Below, piece after piece: positions 1 to 13,100 of a DNA stretch of 64,000 nt (positions are counted from its first letter, which is position 1; each line of letters begins with the position of its first letter). The stretch is from Ooceraea biroi (lineage: Eukaryota; Arthropoda; Insecta; Hymenoptera; Formicidae). The notes below the pieces were generated by a model. That model saw only the letters and a list, made by a program, of their open reading frames with translations. It had not been told where the DNA came from and searched no databases. Location of the stretch: contig NC_039507.1 in assembly GCF_003672135.1 (NCBI RefSeq), forward strand, positions 310,001 through 374,000. Reading direction: 5' to 3'. Made by a program: the position numbers and the translations under genes.

Positions 1-1329
1 CGTTTGATTAATAATGTTCTTATACATTTGCTACTAACAAGCTGTGGAAAACCGTATCACCCGTCCTCTTCTGCGTGCATTGTTGCAAATATTTCGACGG
101 AAAAATAACACACGACGTACGCGCGAATGCCTCGGCGTCTGTAGACTAATGCGAGGATTAAGAGCTTAACGACAGACATTTCGAGCACGGGGTGTTTTGT
201 GCCGCAGAATTGCAGCGCGTGTCGGCCGTTAAAGTAATGCGACGTCGCAGTAATGCAACAAAATACGCGTGAAATACTTGTGTGCGCGTGCATCGGCTAG
301 TCGGGGCGTCGCGACGCTTCGGACGATTCAGAGACGCGGGGATAAATAACAGCTTTCGTTAGCCAGCCGGGTTCCAGATCGCGACGCACAGACGCACGCG
401 TTTCGTTATAAAACCTGATAGTCCACTTGTGTGGACACGAGCAGGCGCTCCTGTAGCCTGCAATCCGCTTGTAACGCATCACGCTGAGTGAAGCCGCGCG
501 CAGCTAGTTGCTCCACAATGTTCCATACAATTTCCGTACATTTCACCCGCGAGAGCTAATCCGTTGGAGTGGTCGCGCAAGTATTCTCTTACGCATGAAT
601 TTTAACTGGAATCTATTCGGTCAGTTATCTCGTGGGGGCCGCGAGCTTGCATTATCTGAATGATTAACGGAATTAAAATTTCCCTTGCTGTTCGAGGGCG
701 TTGCCCTCGCGATACGCTTGTTATTATCATTTATGCTGTTTGTATCAGTACGCGTTTAATTGAACGACCATTCCAACGTTAATCATAGAGAGGACTTTCG
801 ATTGTGAGAATCATGGACGTTTCCTCGCGTTGTCGCGCGAGTTTTATCCGCGCGTATCGAGAACGCAGCTGCCGCTCGCGAGACTTGGCTGTGCAGGATT
901 AAATCTTTAAATATTCAGCATAGCCGTGCGCGCGCGCGTTGTTCGAGAAACCACACACGGCGTTCACCATCCTCCGAAGTCACGCGTCGCATTCTGCCGC
1001 GAATGCGGAACGGAATACGAAATCACGCCGCCGCGCCGTTCGCGTTCCCACCGACTCGCGGTGACTTATCATCTTTTGCTTTTCCGCGTCGTTTCCAGAA
1101 ATATTTTCCGACCCAAGCGATGCCGGAGTGGCGCGCGCGGGGGTTACAAGGGGTAAGTCGCACGCGAGAACGATCGCGACTCGTTATGCTCGGAGGCGGC
1201 CTACCGCCGCCGTTCCTCCGATGGCGAAGTTTTGATGGCAGCGAGGCGCGCGGTGGGTGCCAAGTAACTTTATTGAAAAGTATCTAGGTAAGTCCCGGCG
1301 AGAACAAAGATAGTTCTCTCCGCGCCTCG

Positions 1330-1369
<40 letters not shown>

Positions 1370-4300
1370 ACTCTTACTCTCGTTGCTGCTTCCTTGCGTC
1401 CTCCGCGTTCCCCGTCTCGTCGTTCACATCAAACCCTCGCGACCAACTCTTCCACGTACCCCTCTCCACCCGTCAACGTAACTTCGCCCCAACCCCCGGT
1501 ACGATCGCACGGTCCTGGAGCGGAATATTGCCTTTTCGTCGTCGCGCAAGCAAAATCCTTTCCTGCCGCTCGAACACTCTCTGGAAATTGACTCTGCTTA
1601 TATCGGCTTACCGGCGGCTTCGCAGACTGTCGGTCGCCACTCTCCTCCTCGATGAAGCGCGACGCGGCGACGTTTTTCTCTGCTCGTGGTTCGCATGCCG
1701 GCTGTTGCTTTCTTGTAAGGGTGCAGAGAGGCACAGAGGGGAAGGTAAACGTGCGCGCGTTCTCGGTGCCGATGAGATGTCGGCGCGACCGGTCGCTGAC
1801 TCTCCGCGAGAATCAGCGCAATCGTGACGAATGAGGATCTTGCCCCTTCGCAAAACGCTCGCGCGAGATTTCTTTGAGCCTTCGGAGCGTTGAGCCGTTG
1901 AGCGTGTTCCAACGATCGCGCCAGGAATTCGCTTTTTACGCAATTTATCTTTCAGTCATTAACTTGTCTTTTCTTTGTATTTCGTAGTGTCTAGCTATTT
2001 GTAACCACTGCGGATGTACTGTTTTAAACCTACCAGGCAGCAATTTATTACTTTCCGAAACAATTCGAGACATTTAATAGTCTAGTTAATAAAGTGCTTG
2101 AACAGAAAGATAGCTGTTTCTCTTAGAATAAATAAAATTGATAAATTCTGACGTGAGAGAGAAAAATGGGCACAACACTATCTTTAAAGTGGTAAGTCGG
2201 CCGCGTGCCATATAGCGAGGCCGCACAAAAGAATCGGTCTGCAAAAATAAAACCTGCGATTAAATAGAACATCTCTCAGGTTAATAAGACGTCGCGTGGA
2301 TTCAGAAATATTGCATTTCGAAAATTATTTTTACTTCTTGCTTTTATTTTTACACCGTAATACATCATAATGCGGACGTTCCGGTCGTATTGCCGGATGT
2401 GTTAATAAACGCGTCATTAGCTGCCTGTTTCGGGGTTCCTCGAGCGAAGCACATCCACCATCTGTCGTATCCTTCGGCCGGTTGCCTTCCGGTGTACGTT
2501 CTTTGGCCATGAGAGACACGTGTCGACATTCTTCGGGATGTGCACACACACATGCGGCCGTCCTTACATGACTTACCTTCAGCGATACATACGTGGAGAT
2601 ACAATGCCAAGAATGCGGCTTTATCACGCGCGTTCGCCACGCGAAATTTATTTGCCGTGACTTTCCGTTTGCTAGCGGATTCAGGCTACGGCGAGCTTAT
2701 GCAAGTCGGTCGCGTCGGTGAAGAATAATTATCTCGCTCGCCAGAACGCGCCCGCATGCAATTGCCATTAGAGATGCAGAATTTATCCGCGCGCGCGCGA
2801 GCGAGCATGGGGATGCCGTAATGAGCGCGATAAATATTACGAGCCGTTGTGTTCGATGAACAGATGAACATAAATCGCGCCGACGTTCGCCGCCGTGCAT
2901 TAATAAACGATACGATTTTGCCGCGCGAATGTATAATGCACGTTAATATATCTGCCGTAGATACGACGACTGAAACTGTATAACATCGGCTATATATAAT
3001 ATATAACATCTGCTTCATAATGGACGTACGAGTGTCGCGGCTGTTGGTAGCCCTTCGTATATTCGCCGGTTCATACAGTTTATCTTTGGCCAAGGAAGCT
3101 ACGTGTGCCGGTGCACAGACACCCCCGCTCGCACGTTCTAACGATATATACTGCTATAATATATAAGTCGGTATATCACACCGCCGAGAGAATGTGTAAA
3201 TACGTACGTGCGCCGCGGGAGACTGTGTGCGCGCGTGGTTTGCGTATTAAACGTGCGACTTATCTTCGTACATGACGTTCACACGCGCGGCAGCAAACCC
3301 ACAGACACGTAGTCTGCATAATGCACGCGACGTACACGTACACGATCGCACGTGTGTGTGTGACGGTGCCGGGGGTGGCCGATGAGAGGGGTGGTTATCG
3401 AGAAGCGAAGCCTCGGACCGCACGAAATTGTGCTGCACCGTGCTTTGTCGGAATTCTACGTGTTAATCGGTTAATCGACGTGGACGACGACGGAGAGTGC
3501 CATCGAATTTTCGGCAGTCTTGAGGCAAAGCTGAAACGACGTAATCGTCTCAATCCAGCAATTCCGCGTAGGACGTTACACGCGTTACACGCGAGATGTA
3601 AGTTTTATGATACGGCCGTTTGCAATTTTATCGCCACGGCCAAGAATATCGAGGAGATGTGGAACCATCGAGCACACTGCGGCAATTCCGCCGCTTCTTA
3701 CAGTCGTACCTCTGAAACGGGCATTTCAGGACACTCCAAGAAAGGTCCTGGGAGGTCCTCATGACATATGTAAGGAGCACATGTGCTCCCCCGATGACTC
3801 ACGATCCCTGTGCATGCCGTATGCACTTTTCTTGTCCTCGCCAAATATCGCCCGCGCCCTTTTTCCTCGGCGTGACTGCCTCGGCGAGCATTACTGATCG
3901 GCCGCAAGAAACCTTCGGTGGTGTGTTTTCCCCGGGCGATTTGCTGTTTTCTTTGGTGCCAGCTGTCTTTTAGTGCCTTACGGTTCTCCCCCGGAGATGA
4001 ACGGCGCGACGTTGGAGAAAGGATGCCGCGTAAGAGTCCTGTCTTGCCGCTACTTGCTGCTCGTCTTTCTTGCCGCGCTGCGGAACCTCACTCACTTGTG
4101 AAAGTCTTTGCGAATCATTCCAGTTAAAATAGCGACAACTGTTGAATCGATCGTGTGACTACCAGCTCGACACACTGCGACTCGAGACGCACATTTTAAT
4201 ATTCCGTGCGTTTTAATATCGATATTATTTTCACGTGGAAAGTCTGATTCCTTGCAAGGAGGAAGTCTCTCTTCCAGTTTGAACATGTTATTTCTTCCAT

Positions 4301-5355
4301 CAGCCAGATGTCTCGTATGCTTATATCCCTTCAGTGCTGTTCTTCCTTTGAAGTTTCGTTCGTTTACGTCTCTCCTCGCACTTCCAGGAGTGCTAATTCT
4401 GCTTTCATGTTTCAACTGATTGTAAAACTCACGGATGGTGAGAGAATTTATCGCTGCACGTATTTGTTGGAACAAGAATAAGCAAGAGAGCAACTCCGGT
4501 GCTTCGACAATTAATTAATTTAATTAATTGCCTGAGTTTCTTCTGAGTGAACCGGAAATGTTGTTATCGACGAAAACGTCAATAGAAATAAAATTCAATT
4601 ATCTCCCGTCGTTGTTTGGAACATTTGAAAATCACATGTCAATGTTAACCATCATTCCGGTCGATTTGAATTGCGACCCTTTGAATATACACGGCTCCGT
4701 GTTCACATCACACATATTAGCGGCAAACATGGCTATTTGATCTCGACTCTCGCTAGTGCGATTGTAAACATAAGCCAGTAAGCAAATGCTACGATCAGGT
4801 GATCTTGCTGTACGCTAAATAGCCGGAAATAGCGACCACCAACCACCGGCATGAGCGTTAGACGCTCTCGAGGACTTGCAATCAAACGCTTTCCCTCTGT
4901 TGCGCAATACTGATTCGCATTGCTGGACGTTTGGGAGAACTCTCGAAAAATTCGACGATACGTGCTTTCATTCGGCTGACGCGGAAAATGAAAATATGCA
5001 AATTGAAAAATTTGCGATATTTGTAAAAGGATTTAAACGATTTTTCAAACAATTTCGGTAATCTCGAGAGGTCGTTTCAACTCGGCCGGTGTGTTTTTCC
5101 AGATTGCTCCACGCTGCCGGGTTCGCCTGCTTTTATGCAAATAACATTTCCACGGAGAGTCTATTCCTCTTCCTCTGTTCATTAATTTAGGCTGGATGCG
5201 CTTTGAATCTCTTTTTAATTTCCCGACCGCTGCGATAGCGAGTAAATATTAACGCCAGTCGGAAGCTGAGGTGCGTTCTCGTGATGAGAACAGCACCATT
5301 ATTGGATTGAGCTACATCTCCGAGTTGCGGAATTCTTCGCTCGTGGGGAGAGGGA
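1..5355. other. Gene-free, probably intergenic
   Basis: Apart from the CT microsatellite at 1337 I see no gene, RNA or mobile element. The sequence is CpG-rich with short AT stretches such as 2000-2340. Open frames are short and inconsistent between strands. Confidence 0.6.
1337..1362 (+). repeat. (CT)n microsatellite
   Basis: A clean CT dinucleotide run sits inside a longer pyrimidine tract. Confidence 0.95.
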
Positions 5356-5384
5356 GGGGGGGGGGGGAGAGAGAGAGAGAGCGC
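5356..5384 (+). repeat. G12 run followed by (GA)n
   Basis: Twelve consecutive G's are followed by about seven GA units. The preceding purine tract (GGGGAGAGGGAGG) extends the G-rich strand. Confidence 0.95.
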
Positions 5385-8300
5385 AAGAGAAAGACGGGAC
5401 AGAAACAGAAAGAGAGAGAGTGCGCGGTCGGGATTTCCTTTGCAAGTTTTTCTCTCGTCTCTCGCAACATGTTTCGTTAATTCGAACGGAGTGCTCTCTC
5501 TTTCCCAAGTTTCGTAAGAGGATGTACAAGCGCAGCAAATGCGGGAAAGCGCGGTAAGAGAGCCGTCGCGCCTAACTTCTCGTACGTTTAAGTAACTTCC
5601 CGGCGTGGCTTTCCCCTTCGCAACGAACAAGCGAGGAAACTCGTATTGTTTTTTGCCGCCTGTCGCGGTTAATCAAATGTTTTTTATCCGCACGCGGTAC
5701 CGATAAACCACCGAGAACTGGAACTTGTCTCGCGACATTTTACACTTGGATTGCGTTACCTTCCGGAACATTGCGGTATCAAGATAAACCGATTGGCGAT
5801 CTTTCGTGCCGCAAGACGCGCTACTTGGTTCGGTTACTATGTCGCTTTCTCTGTAATTATGACATTTCCATTGAACGTTTCTAATGTAGCCGCGAGCTAG
5901 GCGAGTTAGAATTGAAATTCTCTCGCGTGAGAATTTCTTTGCGCTCCAGAAGAAAGCGCTCTTCAGAGCTAGGGAGCAAACCCGAACTATTTTCATTCGC
6001 GTCTACGTACGTGGCCAACTTTCACGGAACTATAAATCGCGGAACTATAAAAGAGCGTGTTGGGGTGCGGCGCGTGTTTCAGTTCTCTCAATTTGTCACC
6101 GGTGATCATCCACTTAGTACCCTCGCAAAATTCATCACGCAATTCTCCCCATGTCGACCCCGCCAAACCCCCTTATTGCGTTCGATCGCCGCTACTACAC
6201 CCCTTTTGCCACCTACTTGATCAGTCCAATCGAAATTTGATACCCAGTCCAGCCTTTTATTTGCCGCTACCGGCTCGGTATAAATCTTCCGTGCGCTTGT
6301 CCGCCGTTGTCGCGCGCGTACACGCGTAATGCGTGTCGCGATTTCGCGAGCGATTTGCAAGGGCGCATAGACACGTGTTAACCATTACCCATGGCCCATG
6401 GTTGACGCGATCGTTCGTTTAACTCTACCTTTTCCCCATATGTCGAGGTACACGTGTCCGGTGAGTTATTCGGAATTGTCGGATGCCTGCGTGCAGATGA
6501 TTTTTCATTGTTCGGACCTAATGTCGTCCCTGCTCGGAACAAATGGGTAATGCGTTGTGTAGGTTCTGTATGATACACATTCTTCGCTTAAAATGATAAC
6601 TCCTTCTATAGATGATTATTCTTCGCTACTTAACTGTATCCTTTTATCTCGCCATGACTTTCTAGCTTTCCGTCGGAAATTTGATTCAATTTTTCAGAGT
6701 AATCTAATCGAACTTTTTTTCTAAAAATGTTATATCGCTCCGTTGTATTGCCCCTTGGTTGAGTCGCCATAAAGAAATCCCTCTGCAGAACATTTTTCTC
6801 CATCGGTGACCGATGTCATCGGCGGCTTTAACAAACCCTTCCTTTCATTTCTCTCCCTTGATTTCTCGAGATCGCATCTTCTTAGAGGAGAGACAGTAGA
6901 TTACAGGCCACTCCAATACATCAGCCGCGTTCTTATCGCGGTGGCAAGAGATTAGCTCATCTGTCACACGTGACCCAAATATCACGCGGGAAAGTCGAGC
7001 CACATACTCGGTAGACTAGCCTGAGGTTAAATCGGCAAGTGAGTTTCCCCGTTTGCTCGATAGCCGTGGTCACATTTTTTGTCCATCTCTATTTTTACAC
7101 TCGAGACAGAGATGCTGCGGAAGCGGCGGCGGTGCTTTCTTCCTCTCGCGAAGGGTTTTACGGGCGAAGTCGTGAGCAGGAAACGAGGAAGTTCGGCCTC
7201 GCCGCGGGATCCTCGTAGAAATCCCTCCGCTGTTTATTACGTGTGAGATCCTTCCTCGTAAACAAGCGGCGCACTAATCAAATATCGCCTGTTCTCCGAT
7301 ATTAACCGCGGCAATTCGCGGCCATTTTCACCGAGTCAATTATTGATGATCTAATTTAACGGAAAGCCGCGTGTGACTTTTTTCGAGCGAGAATTTCCTT
7401 CAGCCCGGCGAATATCATCGCTCTGTTGGCAATTAGGTCGGCATGCGGTCGAGCTTTCTCTCTCCCGTTTCCGCGTGCGCTCCGCCTTTAACCAGCTGCG
7501 AGCTGCGAGCGATATAAACCTGTTTACACGCGTAAATCGTCGCCACCCCTACGTGCGTAACTGCCGCGGAAGGTTTTATTTTTATCGGCGCGCGATGGCG
7601 ATGGCGATGGTGGAGGAGGTTCCGTCTTTCGCGCGACTGCACGGACGTAAATGGGGAAAAGATTCAGCTGCGCGCGCGCTACCGAATATGCGACGATAAA
7701 GGAACTTCGGAGTCCGCTCTGCGCGACTCCGTAAAATGTCGACTGATATTTCTCGCGCACCATGCGGCTGAAAGCTCGGAAGCGTTGGTAAACGCGCAAG
7801 ACGCGTTATGGAGCGATTTTCAGGCACACTCTCGCTCGCGCGGGAAAGGGATTATTTGCGAGAGTGAATTACGACATCCAAGTATCTTACATTTAACTTT
7901 CGCATCCCGCCGGCGTGTTTTTAGACAGAATTTTCGCGTCGTTGCGTTGTTCGCCCGCAAGAAACGTAAGTAAAAAGGATCGCATGGAATCTCATTTTTA
8001 TCGTTCCGAAAACATTGTAGAAACGGGGGTAGCTAATAATCGGGAACGATTGTCAATTACGTGTGGCAGTAATTTGCAGCGCGCCTCAACGTCACGGATA
8101 TTCGCGTGTACGCTGAAATGCGTTTAAACTCGACTGCGAGCGAATAAACACAGCGCCGTTGTCAGTACTCATTACAACTTAGCGAAATACGTTTGCCGTT
8201 GAGCCGAGCAGCGAACGTTCCTTCTCCGCATTCGATCGGGCACAAAGGCCGCGGCGAGCTACCACCTTTTCGCGCGGGGGTGAGCGAACGGGCGAGCGCG

Positions 8301-10127
8301 CGCGTCCGCTGCGCGCGCGTAACGATGTAACATTTTTCCATATTTCCCGTTCTCGGGGTGTAGACCTCTGCACCCTCGGGCGAGCGTTTTATTCTCTGCC
8401 GCGCGGCACGCAACGTAATTACCGCCGAATGAAATGCAGCGCGTGCGCGCACCGCGGTAACATCGTTTCAAGAAGCGAGCACGGAAAGCCAGCCGCGCCG
8501 TCATTGAGAAACATCGCGGAATTTTTCCGGCCAAGCCGCGTTCGCCTGTTGCACCTCTTTGGCGGATCGGTTTTTCCTTTCACCTTCCCTCCCGCTTCCG
8601 TTTTTCTCTCCTTTTATCTTTTTTTTCTTCTTTTTTTTTACCTTTTCAACGTGCCGCCTTGCCTTTGTTCTCCGACCGGTTATCGCCCTGCCATTGTGTC
8701 CTGCCATAAAGGGGTTTACGCGTACAAATCGTCCTTGTTCACCCCCGCAGATCAGGCTGAAACTCAATTTTTTCTCTGCCCCCGCGAGGGAGAAAGGTGA
8801 AGCGGAAGGGGAGAGGATTGTGGGGTGGATGGGGGGACAGTGTGTGCTCTCTCTCTCTCTATCCTCGGATGGAAAGTCGATCGGATACCGGAGGAAATCG
8901 AGTGGAAATCCAGGAGAGCGCGTCGTTGCAACTCGGAAGTGACGTAACGAAGTTTCGAGTCGCTGCAGCGGAAGTCGGCCGACACTTCTTCGTACGAGCG
9001 TCGCGACTTCGCGCGCGGGTATATCGCATATCGCGCATACAGGACGATATATTTGTGCGTCGTTCTTCTCTGCTTTTCTTTTTCTCTCCCTTTTTTTCCC
9101 TGCCTTTTTCTTCGACCGGCGAATTTCGCGTCGCGGCAGCGCCAACTCGTTTTGTCGCCCGGAGCAAATTGAAATTTCTAGTGACTATTTTATCGTGACG
9201 TAGCTATGTAGTTCAGAGGTATTTGGGAGTTAGTAACATAAATCGACAGTCCAAACTTGTCGTATTGGAATAAACATGCAAGGAAGAGAGAGTTCACCTA
9301 GTTTCTTCGTATTTGTACGATCAGAATAGAACAAAAACAGTGTCTATTAAAGATTAAATATCATTTATTCAAGTTTGCGATGTGATAAAATAATAAAATG
9401 GATAAACGATCTAGATGTTCAAACTTGATTAAAAATTAAATATGCAAGTTTGGATAACTTTAAAATTATCGTAACTTTTAAATATCTCTATCTTTGCAAT
9501 ATATGCATTCGAAAAAAATAACAATTGTGATTTTATAAATACTTCTACTTGCAATCACATGAAGTTTCTAAAATTAAAGTAAAGTCAGAAGAAATGTGAT
9601 CGTCGGTGTAACGAAGCGCTCGTGAATTGTCATAAAACATTAGATGAGACGACAGTTTGACACGCCACATTGAAAGCTAGTCTTAAAAATACGCCCTCTT
9701 CTCGAAGCTGCATGTGCTGCAGTAATTGAATCTATATTCGCCTCGATATAATCTGAGGTATCTCCAGGTATATAAAAACATCTTTTAAAACCCGCTGTTT
9801 TAAGAAAAGAAGGTCAACGGTAAAGAAGCATCAAGGGAATATTTCGTCATAATTCTTTCACCTCTCATCTTGTTCCTTTAATAATAATTTATTCCTCGCC
9901 GAACGCGAGAATGAATCATTTTCCGTCCTCGATGACTTACTCCGCGACTTATTCGATCCGTGACGTTGACGTAGTTCTCTAGCATCTCTTTTTTTTTCGC
10001 AGCGAAATCTCACGTTCCGCAGCCTAACACGCTCAAGTCATTCCAAGTCATCGTCCGAGTGATTACCGCGGTGGGTTCTCGCCATTCCGACTTATATAAA
10101 TCACAGAAATCTGCCTCTCTTCTGGCC
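5385..10127. other. Gene-free; AT-rich island at about 9,180-9,900
   Basis: Pyrimidine-rich patches at 8,560-8,650 and 9,060-9,120 produce lysine/arginine-rich frames on the minus strand. The sharp AT-rich island 9,180-9,900 differs from its surroundings and might be an old insertion, but no terminal repeats were found. Confidence 0.5.
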
Positions 10128-10162
10128 GGTTGGCTGGCTGGCTGGCTGGTTGGTTGGTTGGC
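10128..10162 (+). repeat. (TGGC)n(TGGT)n tetranucleotide tract
   Basis: Tandem TGGC then TGGT units occur with few interruptions. Confidence 0.9.
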
Positions 10163-13100
10163 GTTGCGCCTTACCGGCAACGAGATGAATGCAGACTGGA
10201 TGGCGGCCCGTAACTCCCTTCGATCTTCTTCCCGGCAATAAGACAAAAAATGGAGGAGGAAAGGGAAGAGGGTGCACCCCCGGAGAATCCTCCGAAGACT
10301 CGCAAGAATCGAATTACCGCCGCCGGAAATGATTTATATTCCGCGGATTCTAGGAGCTTCCTTAACCCATTTCTCTGGGTCCCAAGGTGTGCGCGCCTTT
10401 TTCCACCGCACCCTCGGCATCCCCGTCCACGATTCGCCGAACTACCCCCCTTCGGTCGACCAACTTCACATCGGCCACCGACCCTATCTCGCGCACCCTC
10501 TGTCTCTCTTTTCCTCTCCCTTTTCCCTCCTCCCTCTCGATCTCCCATGAAACTTGCGTAGAAGTTCCGCGCGCGCGTTACACGTTTCCGCGAAACGGAA
10601 ATTGTTCTGTCTCGCAAATCATGCCCGCTCTCTTCTCGCGCCGCGAGTCATCGTCCGCGTTTCACGCGCGCATGCACGCTTGCGCGCGCGAGCACGCGTT
10701 TCCGCGCGTCGCATGTTCAGCGATGCCCGGAAACATCGATACCCGATACTCTTACTTAGCCGTTAAACGAAGAACAAGCAATCATGCTATCCGATACTTG
10801 GAGAAGATCAATACTTTGTAATATCGGTTCTGTCGAAACTTTCCCGCAGGAGTACGAGTATATGTTCGGCAGTATCAGCATCAATATTTTTGAAGAATAG
10901 TATCGCGTGGCATCGTTATTCTTCATTTACCCGGGCTAAGTCAAAGTATCGGGTATCGATACATCGGCCCGCTTACGCGTAAACAACAATGGCCCCCTCG
11001 CGCGTCCGCATCTATAAGTTATCCTTTTACCTATGTAGACAGCATGGAATCTACGTGGATCACTTATCAGCCATTATAAGCCTCGGCTTCCTTTCTCTCG
11101 CCTTTGCGGTAAAATCCTCGGTGGAAGAAATCGCGCCGTTTATAAATGTGCGACGTTTCCCTCGGTACCTGTGATATTTGTCTACCTCCGTATCAAAAGT
11201 ATCCAGTATAAAGTCAACTGTGACCTCCGTTTTCCATGTTTCCCTTTAAACATTCGTCTACGAAGCAGCCAGCCTGCTATCATCTCGCGCGTGCAACGGC
11301 AAAATACCGAGAAACGACTCCTTTTTTTCTTCTACTTTCCTTACGTTTAGTTACGTAGTCGCAATTCGTAGAGAGCCAATGGGAATGTAGGTGATGCAGG
11401 TAGGAAACCGTATAATTTTACGGTTTACAACATAATGCTGCTTCGGAGCTTGCTTGCGGTGTACATGTGAACACTCACTCTTTACGTGTTCTGTCCGTTT
11501 GTAGGAGCATGTCATGGATGTCGCTCGCCTCGAGGCACCGTGTCGTTTCGGATCCCCTCGTTGGCCCATCTGTCCGCATGGGAAATGCACTGGGAATCAG
11601 GCGTTCGAGGATTAATTATCTGACTGAGTAATTATTGTAAAGCGTGCGTTTGCGGAGCGTAGATCGCACGCGGGGACGCGGGACTATTTAATTAGCGTCG
11701 TTGCGACTAATGAATCTACTTCGTCATCGATTTTGAGCAATTTTGACACGTGAACGGCAACGATAACTCGATGATGTATCGGAGACTGGAGCATTAAATC
11801 TTGATCGCTCTCTAATTATTTTCGGAGATCGAAATGCAATTATTGAATTGTTATAATTGGATTGTTTTTATGTCAGCGTTCTTTGCGTGCTTCTCGATGA
11901 AAATTATAATAGCAGCTGTTTTTATGATGTCGATTTTGAAAGATGAGAGATTTATTCAAGAGTTAAAGATTAAAAATACAGTTTTCTTTTCTAGAATCTG
12001 GGATGTTGTGAATTTTTAAAATAGCAACGTCTAGGTGAAATTTCCATCGTGTCTTCTATAATATAGCATCCGACTTAAAAATCATAGAGTAAATTTGTCC
12101 AAGTTCACTGAACGAAGGGAGCCTCTTATCTTCATCCGCTCACGGTACCGCAACTTCTAACGATAATAACCTACTGACCGCAGATGTAATAAAGTCATCG
12201 CGCGCGATAATCCATGAAATTTTCTGCGTTTGTTTCCTCTCGCTTCTCTTCTCGTTGAACGACCTGACGATCCAGAAGAGTGGAGAAAGCGTTTTTACTC
12301 ACACATGAGCGAAGACTCGTTGCAGACCCATTGTAAAGTAATGTTACACGAATCTTCCGAGAGCTCTTATTTGACTGTGATACGAGGGAAACGCGCGACT
12401 TGCCAAACATCCCACGTAACTACTTCAGGAACAAAAGACGTGCTCGCGATTTTTCGAAATCGTCTTAGGGAACTTGACACGGACAGCTTCCGCGTCGTCA
12501 ACGTCGTCGCCATCGTCATCATCATCGTCGTCGTCGTCGTCGACGATGAAACGCAACGATCGATAGGAGCCGCTATCAGTGTCGTATCTCTGGCGTGTGT
12601 AATGTCTCGTCTAATTAGCGCCCGCGCTAATCTCAAGGGTCTAGGCAGGCAGACGGATTATCCTGGGGGCCCGTCATTGAGCCACGCATTCCTTGCAAAT
12701 GCATAATCGCTACTGTTGTGTGTACCGCGCCGCGCCAGCTGCACTTCCATCAGTATCAAATGAAGTGGCGGATATAAATGACGGGTCTCTTGCTCGACGA
12801 ATAACGACGGCCATTCCGAATCGCGCCGCCAATATTATCTCGTCGCGTGTGACGCGCGTAAAGCGCATCGCGCGCGATATCGACGTGATCGCGATTCCTA
12901 TGACAGATGAGACACACTACGCCAATTCCGCGCGCGATTCGTTGAATTCTCGTCAAAAGCTCGATTCGTTTGAGCGAGGTCTACCTCTGACGCATCGTTC
13001 ATGTTTCGTTTTACGAAAGAAAGAAATTCAGGATTTCGAAAACTGACATCTACCACCGTCTTACATCGATGACTGTATCCAATTATGTACGCGAATAGTA

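Noticed and set aside
8501..9145. 214-codon minus-strand open frame rich in lysine and arginine
   Set aside because: It is the complement of pyrimidine tracts; low complexity, and overlapped by equally long frames on the other strand.
12230..12706. 158-codon + strand frame
   Set aside because: It contains the TCG tract as a poly-valine stretch and matches no known protein pattern.
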